Origin: an uncultured Lachnospiraceae bacterium
Lineage (GTDB): Bacteria; Bacillota; Clostridia; Lachnospirales; Lachnospiraceae
NCBI GenBank assembly: GCA_910586715.1
Contig: CAJUJG010000007.1
Location: 8,517 to 72,516, forward strand
Direction of reading: 5' to 3'
DNA: 64,000 bases
Shown here: piece after piece, positions 16,524 to 24,900 of the stretch
Layout: every line of letters begins with the position of its first letter
Position numbering within the stretch: the stretch's first letter is position 1
Position numbers and translations under genes: made by a program
Notes under the pieces: generated by a model
The model's database searches: none
What the model was told of the DNA's origin: nothing
Seen by the model: the letters and a program-made list of their open reading frames with translations, nothing else

Positions 16524-18524
16524 GTGACGGAACAAAAAACAGGTTCCCGCAGCCGAAAGGCACGGCGGAGCCTCAACGGACGGATATTGGGGAGCACAAC
16601 GCTCAATATTCTGGTACTGGTTATTGTAAGTTGTGTAATTATGGCATCTGCCATGCAGTCGTTGGCAAACAGTATTCTGCTTGACAGTTTACAGCCGATG
16701 GCGCGGCAGTCCTCCAAAACAGTGGAAGCAAACATCCACATGCTGGCAGACCGTATGATGTCTATTGCAGGCGACCCTCGCATGAATGATGACGGCGACG
16801 GCAATGATACGCAGGCAAACCGAGAAGCGGTTCTTGTAGAAGCAGCCGAGGTTTACGAGCTGCACAACATCGCCCTGTACGGCTTGGACGGGCATCTGAT
16901 GCAGGAAACCGGCGGCGCGCCGGAAGTCTTGGACAGCGGTTTTTTTACACTGCTTCAGGAGACTGACAATCTGACTACATATTCGTCAACCATTACGGGA
17001 GGCAAGCTCGGAATCATGATGGGTATGCCCGTGAAAAAAGACGGCGAGACAGCCTTCTATGTTGTGGGCATTTATAAATATGATGCAATCAATGATGTAA
17101 TCAACGGTATTAATATCGGAAAGCACGGAATGGCATATATGGTCAATCAGGAAGGCAGCGTTGTCGGTCATCCGGATCAGTCCCTTATTCTGTCAGGAAG
17201 TACACTGGAGCAGCTCAGTGAGGGGCATGAAGAAGCAACTACCCGTGTTACGACCGGAGAAACCGGCGCAACCGAATTTCCGATTGGCGACGAAACAATG
17301 CTGGTAGCCTTTTCCCCTATTCGCGGCACACAATGGTCTTTGGTCATTCAGGTTCCGAAAGCAGACTACAACCATTATATCAATACAGCAACAATATTTG
17401 CCGTAATCTGTACGTTAACTGTGCTGTTTCTTTCAATTTTGCTGATTTTGCGCCTGTCACGCTCGATTTCACGTCCTGTCAAGAGCGTAACAAGCCGGAT
17501 GGTGGCGCTCTCCGACGGCGACCTGCATACGGAGGTATCGCTTGTGCGCTCCGGCGATGAATTAGAGATTCTGACACAGACCCTGGACAGTACGGTAGAA
17601 AGCGTTAACCGATACATATCGGATATTCAGCAGGTATTAACGCAGGTAGCGGACGGCAATCTGCGCACCAATCCGCAGGTGGATTACAAGGGCGACTTCG
17701 CTTTAATCAAGAAAAGCCTGCACACCATTCTTGCGTCCATGAACGAAACCATTGGAGGCTTCCGCTCTGCTGCCGCAAGACTCGCCCGTATGTCCGACCA
17801 GTTGAATGACCAATCCGGTCAACTGCATGAGGCGTCTGTGGAACAGAACCAGTCTACCGAAGCGCTTGTCTGCGAGGTAACGCATGTGAAGGAGCAGCTT
17901 TCCACTGTTGCAGAAAACAGCGGTCAGGCAAGTGAAAAAACCGATGAGATCGCAAGACGCATTCAGGAGGCAAATACACAGATGTCCGCACTGACCGACG
18001 CAATGGACAATATCAGCTCCAACGCGCAGGAAATCACAAAGATTGCCAAGGATATTGAAGACATTGCCTTCCAAACAAGTATTCTTGCCATCAACGCATC
18101 CGTGGAGGCTTCGCACGCAGGAAGCGCGGGACGTGGTTTTGCGGTCGTTGCCGAAGAGGTAAAACGTTTGGCTGCAAAAAGCTCCGAAGCTGCACGCAAT
18201 GCCACGGATATTGTGGGCAGTACGCAGGCTATTATCCAAACAGGTGTTGATTTAACTGCCGATACCGCAGATTCACTCCTGGCAATTTCTTCCGTATCCG
18301 ACCAAATCAACAAGATTTCGCACCGATTGGTGACGGCGGTACAGGATCAGGAGAGCGCTTTGGCAATTATGGAAGAACGGATTGAGAATATTTCCGCTAT
18401 CGCCGACCGCAATCTGCAAAACGCGACCGGAACGGAAAAATCAAGCGGTCTGTTGGCAAAGGAAGCGATTGCTTTACAGTCTCAGGTGCGAAAGTTTGTG
18501 TTGAAGGAGGAATACGACGGATGA
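16524..18524 (+). CDS. Methyl-accepting chemotaxis protein
   Basis: A 666-residue transmembrane chemoreceptor. The order is membrane segment (about 28-50), extracellular CACHE-type sensor domain (to about 285), second membrane segment (about 288-310), HAMP (about 312-362), a second HAMP-like stretch (VADGNLRTNPQVDYKGDF, about 373-415), then the cytoplasmic signalling hairpin. The tip reads IAFQTSILAINASVEASHAG, with S in place of the usual N after QT and H for R, so it is a divergent tip. No C-terminal CheR/CheB pentapeptide is present. The GTG start follows AAGGAGAG. Its stop overlaps the next gene by four bases. It diverges from the galactose sensor operon, so sugar taxis is possible, but the lipoprotein partner hints at redox. 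Confidence 0.9.
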   Translation: MTEQKTGSRSRKARRSLNGRILGSTTLNILVLVIVSCVIMASAMQSLANSILLDSLQPMARQSSKTVEANIHMLADRMMSIAGDPRMNDDGDGNDTQANREAVLVEAAEVYELHNIALYGLDGHLMQETGGAPEVLDSGFFTLLQETDNLTTYSSTITGGKLGIMMGMPVKKDGETAFYVVGIYKYDAINDVINGINIGKHGMAYMVNQEGSVVGHPDQSLILSGSTLEQLSEGHEEATTRVTTGETGATEFPIGDETMLVAFSPIRGTQWSLVIQVPKADYNHYINTATIFAVICTLTVLFLSILLILRLSRSISRPVKSVTSRMVALSDGDLHTEVSLVRSGDELEILTQTLDSTVESVNRYISDIQQVLTQVADGNLRTNPQVDYKGDFALIKKSLHTILASMNETIGGFRSAAARLARMSDQLNDQSGQLHEASVEQNQSTEALVCEVTHVKEQLSTVAENSGQASEKTDEIARRIQEANTQMSALTDAMDNISSNAQEITKIAKDIEDIAFQTSILAINASVEASHAGSAGRGFAVVAEEVKRLAAKSSEAARNATDIVGSTQAIIQTGVDLTADTADSLLAISSVSDQINKISHRLVTAVQDQESALAIMEERIENISAIADRNLQNATGTEKSSGLLAKEAIALQSQVRKFVLKEEYDG

Positions 18525-18970
18525 AACGGATACTTAGCCTAACACTGATTTTGCTGTTGGTGACAATGTCACTGGCGGGCTGCGGCGAGACAACAACGGA
18601 GCTTCAGGACGGCTATTATACCGCCCAGGCTGCCGAGTTTCACTTCGGCTGGAAGGAATATGTTACGATTATGGTAAAGGGCGGAAGCATTGTTTCCGTA
18701 GAATACAACGCCGAAAATCCCAGCGGGTTTATTAAGAGCTGGGATAACGCGTATATGCAGAATATGCTGCACTCGAACGGCACCTATCCCAATGAATACA
18801 CCCGTTATTATGCCGGTGAACTTTTAAAGGGGCAGGGAAAAGAACCGATTGACGCTCTGACAGGAGCAACCTCCTCTTACAGCTCGTTCCAAAAACTCTC
18901 TGCAGCGGTCGTAGAGCAGGCACGAAAAGGGGATTCAAGTATTGTGTATGTTGATACAGCTACGGAGTGA
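18521..18970 (+). CDS. FMN-binding lipoprotein with covalent flavin motif
   Basis: A 149-residue lipoprotein exposed on the outer face of the membrane. The signal ends at LAGC with lipidated C21. The body is a single FMN_bind domain: DGYYTAQAAEF at 30-40, GGSIVSVEYNAENPSGF at 54-70, and the motif DALTGATSS at 111-119. The (S/T)GAT(S/T) core is where ApbE-type transferases attach FMN through a phosphoester to threonine, here T117. The ATG overlaps the chemoreceptor stop (ATGA), so the two are translationally coupled. Function is inferred: an extracellular electron carrier or redox partner for the receptor. A terminator follows at 19000. Confidence 0.82.
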   Translation: MKRILSLTLILLLVTMSLAGCGETTTELQDGYYTAQAAEFHFGWKEYVTIMVKGGSIVSVEYNAENPSGFIKSWDNAYMQNMLHSNGTYPNEYTRYYAGELLKGQGKEPIDALTGATSSYSSFQKLSAAVVEQARKGDSSIVYVDTATE

Positions 18971-18999
18971 TACCGTATAAGATGATTTTAATTGTAAAT

Positions 19000-19031
19000 G
19001 GGCAGCGGCTTGAAACCGCTGCCCAACTATT
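19000..19031 (+). terminator. Terminator after the FMN lipoprotein
   Basis: A 9-bp stem GGGCAGCGG/CCGCTGCCC (19000-19008, 19016-19024), loop of seven, followed by AACTATTTTG. It closes the chemoreceptor-lipoprotein transcript. Confidence 0.85.
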
Positions 19032-19156
19032 TTGATTATTGTTTTTGCTTTTAACAATGATTTTTCTTCTGTTTTTTGTTATTTCTGCACAATCTTTATT
19101 ATTCTGCCTGGCAGGACAATTTTTCCAAAAATAATTTTGTAAAATATATTAATATT

Positions 19157-19184
19157 TTGTCATATTTTGCCGATATAATATTAT
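19157..19184 (+). promoter_or_regulatory. Candidate promoter for the 683-residue membrane protein
   Basis: TTGTCA (19157-19162), 16 bases, TATTAT (19179-19184) lie about 40 bases upstream of the start. The region is very AT-rich, so other -10 choices exist. Confidence 0.4.
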
Positions 19185-19221
19185 TGTATGCAAATAAAAT
19201 TTCAAAGAAAGATGTGATAGA

Positions 19222-21273
19222 ATGAAAATCAGCAGAAATCAGGAAACATATATTATTTTATTACTCCGTATTTGTACAATTCTCTTGTCGGCAGTGTCTT
19301 TTTGGGCTACTGCTCAGGGAATGATTGAATATACATTTCCGGAGGCTTGGCAGGCGTACGCCGCATCGCTTGGCATACAGGGGCTTTTGCTTGGATTAAA
19401 TTTTTCGCTTCCATCCTTCTTAAGGAAATGCAGAGACCGTTCCCAAAAAGCTGTATTGTATTTCCTTACGATTGTCATCCTGTTTTGCTCTTCTTGGTTT
19501 AGTTATCTGTATATAACCGAGCAGGCATACGGCGATTCGTGGAAAACTGAAAGACGCTTACTGGCTCAGGCTGTTTACCGGGAAGAATTATTTGAAGCCG
19601 ATGCCTATATAGAGTTATATAGGCAGGATGTGCAGAATGTTTTAACAGACCAAATTGTAAACCTGTACCAGCAGGCTATGAATATGGATCAAGCCGGTGT
19701 CAGCGTCAGCGAAAATTTGAACTGGGAGGAAGAACGCCGGCAATATACTGCGGAAGATTTTGCCGCTAAGGATGCCATGTCTCTTGCCATTTCCGCAATG
19801 GAAAACGCTTCTACAGGAGAGGCGTCTCAGGATGTACGGGAACAGGCTGCCGATGTTTTATCGGGTATGCAGTCCAACCTGCAGTCCGAGACAGACAGAC
19901 TTGCCGAACAGATTTCCAATACACACGGTTATCTTGTCAATGCAGAAGAATCGCTTCGCAATGCAGAAAATCATTTAAACAGCATTCCTGCCGGTGTTGA
20001 CTATACTTCATATCAAAATACAGTACAGCAGGCAGCAAAGACTTACGAAAGCCTTATCCAAAAGCTGGATGATTTAGAAAGTCAGCACGCCGATTATGAG
20101 AGCGCCCTTCAGCGCACCGGCTATTATTTGACAATTCTCGGCATGGCGGAAAACGGTGTTTCAAGTTATTATGTAGGCGCAACTCTGCGGGAAATTCAAC
20201 GGGAATTATTTAAGACATCACCTGATTCCGAACAAATGCTGGAATCAGCCGCCAATGTATTCGACCGTCTGCAAAATGCAGTTGATTTAAATGCCGGCTC
20301 TTCAGAATATCAAAATATTTTGCAGGATATGAATATGTTTCGCCAAAATCTTGAGAATTACAGTACACTCAAAAAGGCAGATATAGAAATTCAGGCGCAG
20401 ATTAACAGATTGGCAGATGGCAGCATACTGTCATTGGAAAACGATGACGAATTCTCTGAATGGAGAAATCAATTTAACGAACTAAAATCCAAAATTACCG
20501 GATTACCCATATATTCCCTGCGGGGTGAAAACAGCTCGAATTTGGCATCATTTGACAGGGCAGCTTCCCTCAAACGCCTGGATCAGGTTATCCGTCGTTA
20601 TTTAACCGAACACAATGCGGCACAGGAAGGATTAATTTACTTAATAAGCCCCTACCGCGAAGCGGCAGTTTTTTCTCTTTTCCTGGCGCTCCTGTTGGAT
20701 ATTTCCGCTTTTATCACAGGCGTAATTATTGATCGCGTATCATATTCTTCCCCTAACGAGGAAAAAGCAGATGAACAGCCCTTCAATATTGTTCCGGGAT
20801 TAAACCGATATATTTTTCTGACTGGTGAATATACAGCCGATGATGAAATAACGACTTACAAAGCCATTGAAAACGGTGTAGAGACCGAAATTAAGCATCC
20901 CGATCCCGGTCTAAAAGCAGGATTTTATCTGTTTAACGAATCACAGCTATGTGAGGTCGAGCCGTCTTTGCTGCTATTTAAGGGAACCTCGGGAGGTCCT
21001 CAGGACGGAATTTATACCGACTGTGTTCTTCATTATGAAGATTCGTTATTAACTATGATTCAGGGCGAAGAGCATATATTCTTAGGACCGCTTGATGCAA
21101 ACGTTCCTGTCTGTTTACTGTCAGGGAAACGCTGCAACATTATTCCTTCCAAAAATATCTCTGACATTCACGGGCAGAGCATCGTAATTTCTTTAAACAC
21201 GGAAGGCACTCAGATTACTGCAATTTACATAATGGAGCAAGACGGACGTCCTGTCCTCTTTTCGCAGCATTAA
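19222..21273 (+). CDS. Unrecognised membrane protein with long coiled-coil region
   Basis: No family is recognised for this 683-residue protein. Three hydrophobic helices lie at about 10-32, 46-64 and 76-98. A long, charged, mostly helical region rich in Q, E and N (about 105-470) looks like a coiled coil outside or inside the cell. One more hydrophobic helix spans about 478-503. The last 165 residues form a separate, beta-prone soluble domain with one Cys pair (C578/C614 region). The layout, helices around a long coiled coil, recalls secretion or phage-adhesion tethers, but no specific match is claimed. The gene stands alone: own terminator upstream and a bidirectional one downstream. Confidence 0.65.
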   Translation: MKISRNQETYIILLLRICTILLSAVSFWATAQGMIEYTFPEAWQAYAASLGIQGLLLGLNFSLPSFLRKCRDRSQKAVLYFLTIVILFCSSWFSYLYITEQAYGDSWKTERRLLAQAVYREELFEADAYIELYRQDVQNVLTDQIVNLYQQAMNMDQAGVSVSENLNWEEERRQYTAEDFAAKDAMSLAISAMENASTGEASQDVREQAADVLSGMQSNLQSETDRLAEQISNTHGYLVNAEESLRNAENHLNSIPAGVDYTSYQNTVQQAAKTYESLIQKLDDLESQHADYESALQRTGYYLTILGMAENGVSSYYVGATLREIQRELFKTSPDSEQMLESAANVFDRLQNAVDLNAGSSEYQNILQDMNMFRQNLENYSTLKKADIEIQAQINRLADGSILSLENDDEFSEWRNQFNELKSKITGLPIYSLRGENSSNLASFDRAASLKRLDQVIRRYLTEHNAAQEGLIYLISPYREAAVFSLFLALLLDISAFITGVIIDRVSYSSPNEEKADEQPFNIVPGLNRYIFLTGEYTADDEITTYKAIENGVETEIKHPDPGLKAGFYLFNESQLCEVEPSLLLFKGTSGGPQDGIYTDCVLHYEDSLLTMIQGEEHIFLGPLDANVPVCLLSGKRCNIIPSKNISDIHGQSIVISLNTEGTQITAIYIMEQDGRPVLFSQH

Positions 21274-21297
21274 AATTGCATACGTTATTAAAACACC

Positions 21298-21333
21298 AAA
21301 AAAGCAGGACTCTAAATGAGTCCTGCTCGTTTT
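21298..21333. terminator. Bidirectional terminator between convergent genes
   Basis: A perfect 10-bp stem AGCAGGACTC/GAGTCCTGCT (21303-21312, 21318-21327) with a five-base loop. It is flanked by A-rich sequence on the left and CGTTTTAAC on the right, so it can serve both the membrane protein gene and bioY. The bioY stop lies inside it. Confidence 0.85.
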
Positions 21334-21875
21334 AACTGCTTCTTTACCTGATCTCCTGCCACAATCGCAATGACTATTTTCACAAGGTCTCCTGCAATAA
21401 ACGGAAGAACACCTGCTGCCAATGCTTTCATAAACGGCATATTGCCCTGATAAGAAAGCCAAACCGTTCCAAACAGGTACAGCACCGCCGTTCCTAATAG
21501 TATTCCGAAAAAGCAAATAAATACATTGCTTGTCCTGTCAATCACAAATCCACAGATTAGCGCTAAAAAGATATAACCGATAAGGTATCCGCCCGTAGGA
21601 CCAAGCAGCTTGGCAGGACCGCTTGAAAAGCCTGAAAATACCGGAAGCCCGACAAACCCTATCAAAAGATATACCAGGCAGCTTACAATTCCTTTTTTCA
21701 TTCCAAGCACATAGACTGCAAAGTAAATCGCAAGCGTTCCAAGTGAAATCGGTACAGGACTTATGGGGATTTGAATCGAAAGCGGACCCATAATACAGAT
21801 AACCGCCGTCATCACGCCAATCAGAGCCAGTGTTTTCGTGTTAAATTTTTTTGGTTCCATCACTGATACTTCCAT
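21312..21875 (-). CDS. bioY: Biotin ECF transporter substrate-binding protein BioY
   Basis: BioY is the membrane S-component that captures biotin for an ECF transporter. The 187-residue protein has six hydrophobic helices; family landmarks include ISPVPISLGTLAIYFAV, VFSGFSSGPAKLLGPTGGYLIGY (read as two adjoining parts near 85-107) and the final PFIAGDLVKIVIAIVAG. The ATG at 21875 has AAGGAG nine bases upstream; longer versions run into the operator. No bioMN or EcfAAT genes are adjacent, so it probably uses the shared ECF module. The upstream DNA carries two BirA-type operators overlapping its promoter. Confidence 0.92.
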   Translation of the reverse strand: MEVSVMEPKKFNTKTLALIGVMTAVICIMGPLSIQIPISPVPISLGTLAIYFAVYVLGMKKGIVSCLVYLLIGFVGLPVFSGFSSGPAKLLGPTGGYLIGYIFLALICGFVIDRTSNVFICFFGILLGTAVLYLFGTVWLSYQGNMPFMKALAAGVLPFIAGDLVKIVIAIVAGDQVKKQLKRAGLI

Positions 21876-21900
21876 CTTGTAATTCTCCTTATGTATTTTA

Positions 21901-21934
21901 AATGTTAACCTTGTTGCTGTATATAGTTTACATT
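21901..21934. promoter_or_regulatory. BirA-type operator, site 1
   Basis: AATGTTAACC, 14 bases, AGTTTACATT: an imperfect inverted repeat matching the TGTWAACC-N14-16-GGTTWACA biotin operator pattern with one arm mismatch. It covers the proposed bioY -10 region (AGTTTA, 21925-21930). Confidence 0.75.
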
Positions 21935-21953
21935 CACACCAAAGAAATGTCAA
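21925..21953 (-). promoter_or_regulatory. bioY: bioY promoter nested in the operators
   Basis: On the minus strand TTGACA (21948-21953), 17 bases, TAAACT (21925-21930). The -35 lies inside the left arm of operator 2 and the -10 inside the right arm of operator 1, so biotinoyl-AMP-bound BirA would block RNA polymerase from either site. Confidence 0.7.
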
Positions 21954-21980
21954 CCTATTTTTGCAATTAGGTTGACATTT
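21945..21980. promoter_or_regulatory. BirA-type operator, site 2
   Basis: AAATGTCAACC, 14 bases, GGTTGACATTT: a perfect 11-bp inverted repeat with the same spacing as site 1. It lies between bioY and the 3' end of the giant surface-protein gene, whose stop is at 21993. Confidence 0.78.
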
Positions 21981-21992
21981 CTCCGTAATGCT

Positions 21993-24900
21993 TTATTTTA
22001 AGCGTACCCTGAATTTTCTGCTCTCTACCTCGTAAGTCTCACCTGAGCCGGTTTCAATCGTGTATACCACCGACATCTTATATGTCTTAGAGGTCTTTAA
22101 CAGCTCCGGCTGTGCCACCTTGACGCAAAGCTCAGGATTTATAATAGACATATCATAACTGTCTCTTTGTAAAGTAAAGTATCCGCCGTATTCTCCGACA
22201 AGACGAGCGCCCTTTACTCTATGACCGTCTCCGAGATTGCTGAAATCGGATTCCACGCTGATTTTATTATCAGCCATACGCTTTGTCTGCGTATTTGCCT
22301 TTACTTTCCCCTTAATCAGCCATACGCGCAGCTTCAATGTGTTCAGCGCCCTGCGTTCACCCGACGACGCATCCGTGTAATATGGCGTCAGCTTATAGGT
22401 ATAGCATCCCGTTCCACCGGTACCTGAGGTGCTGACGTTTACGCTGCTGCCGTCATGCACAAGCGAAATGAGATTATTTTCCATAAGCTGTTGCGATTTT
22501 TTATTTGCACCCTCAATTACCACATCTGAAAGCCGTGCTTCACCCGCACAATTCTTGAGCGAAATATTTACTGCCGCCTTATCGCTGTACGCCGAGTTGA
22601 ATGTTATAGTTCCTTTGTCCGCAGCTGCCGAAGGTTTTTCGTTTTTAACCGTGTACTCCGCCCGCACTGTATCACGCCAGTCTTTTGCACCGAAAAGGAA
22701 CGAAAGCTTTGCGTTTCCGCCATACGAAACCCTAAGCGAATAGTACCCTTTATTTTTGTTGATAACAACAGCCTCATTTTCGCAGCGCACCTCGTCATAA
22801 CCATACTGTGTGCCGCCGTAACGAAGCACTCTATCCTGCGTCAGGTCATAAACCTTTATCGCCGCCTCGTTCCCGTTTGCATCCGAAACAATACTGCTGC
22901 CGGCTCCCGTATGATAATCCGTAAGCTTCAGCTTCGGCTTTTCATAGCAGGTTTTTATATGCAGCTCAAACGAATACGCCTCGCATACACCCTTGAGCGC
23001 GACTGTGAGCGTACCTTCCGTGACGCCATCATCGGCAGGCTTTCCATCTGAAACCGCAATGTTTTCCTGCACAATGTCATAGACCATCGCCCCATTCTGC
23101 GCCAGCTTCCCACTGTCTGCTATTGCAAAACCATTTCCCGTACCCTCAAGTGCATCCTCCCAGCTTAGGGAAGCCGCTTCTATTCCCGGAATTTCCGGCA
23201 TCAGAGAAATCTGTCCCTTGTCTGTTGTGTAGAACAGATTGACGCTCTTTGTAATCTTTGCCGAAAGCGCAGGTTTTTTGTCAATGACCTTCACCTTCAT
23301 CGGGTAAAAATACGGCTCGCTCGAATCATTTGTGACTACTTTGAGCCTGCACTTATAGGTACCCTGTGAAAGCCCCTGTGAAACAGGTCTGATTAAGTAT
23401 CCGTTGACGCCGTAATCACAAACCTCAAGGACATCCGATGTTACAATTCCCATATCGTCCGTAAGCTTTACGCTCTCAATATACTGTCCCTCTGACGCCG
23501 CAATCTCAATCATTCCATATTGTGCCGCAGACAATGCCTTACCGCTGCTGTCCATATAGTTATATGCCGTGTTGACCGTTATTTCCTTTACAGATACCTC
23601 CGGCGCCCCACCGCTTAGCGTCTCCTCATCAAGGGGTCGCGCCGCTTCCGGTTCCGCAGAGGTCTGTGGCTGTACCTGCGGCTGTGTCAGAGAATTCCCG
23701 TAATAAATCCGAATGCTGCTTTCACCGGCATAGCATTCTGTTCCTGTATAAACTGCCTCAAATTGATACGGCTGGGCATCTTCCGAAAGCCTGTAAATCG
23801 TTGTTTTTGGATTTTTCCACTCCCATCCTTCTCCAAGATAATCCAAAAGTGGAATCTCCTGAAGCTTCATTTCCTTTTTCGCGTTGTCAATGACAATCTG
23901 CGATGTTTTCTTTTCCGGAATTGGCTTTACGCATACCTGAAAGCTGCACTGCTGTCCCTCAAGCGCTCCCCCCGCCGACGGTGTTACCGTAACAGTCGCC
24001 TCTCCCGCACTTACCGGAATTATGACACCTCTGTCAGTTACTTCGAGCACACTGTTATCGGAAACGCTCCAGTCAAACGTCTGCGCATCAAAACTGCCTG
24101 ACGGGCTGATTGCGCCTGCAATCTCATACCGTATACCATCCTTCAATGCAATTTCATACGTATTGTCATTCTTTATCGCGGGATACCGTCCGTCCTTTGC
24201 CAAAAGCCCGGCAATCTCAAAACGCTCAGGAGCCGCCTCCACACGCACCTCTATCCGAATATCGATGCCATCCTTACACAGCGTAATTCCTGTTTTTCCC
24301 ACACCAAGACCGCGAATCACACCTTCCGACAAATCTGCTACGCTCGGCTTATCAGACTGCACCGTATAACCGGAAATCTCCGTACGTGTCCCGTCCGGCA
24401 TCACCTCACAGAGTGCAATACCGCACGTATCTCCTTTATAAATGGTACAGCCGCGTATGCTCTTTCCAAGGTCCCCTGTCAAAGACTTCTCCACTACCGC
24501 ATAGGATTTTACGCACACACTGCACTGTGTAAAAATTTCCGCCGAATATGCCGACGCCGCCGTTATCACGGCTTCTCCCTGTGATACCGCATGTACCGTT
24601 CCGTCTGCATCCACACGCGCCACACTCTCATCGCTGCTGCTCCAAACCACTTCGGCTGATGCATCGGAAGGAACTACCTGTGCCGATAAACTGACACTTG
24701 TGTCATATAATAAATTTAACTGCTCCTGCGAAATATCAATGCGCTCAGGAAGCTGTACACTCTTTGTCGTAAAAGAATACTGCGGCGTAAGATGCGCCAC
24801 GGTTCCCGCATAACACTCACCGATAACCGTTTCCATTACCTTCAGCTCCGCATCCGTCACGATATATGCCGTTTCTGGAGAAAGCCCTTCAAAACGAAGC

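Noticed and set aside
21945..21980. Reading BirA site 2 as the terminator of the giant gene
   Set aside because: The arms are separated by 14 bases, there is no GC-rich stem, and spacing and sequence fit a protein-binding operator better. The giant gene may read into bioY.
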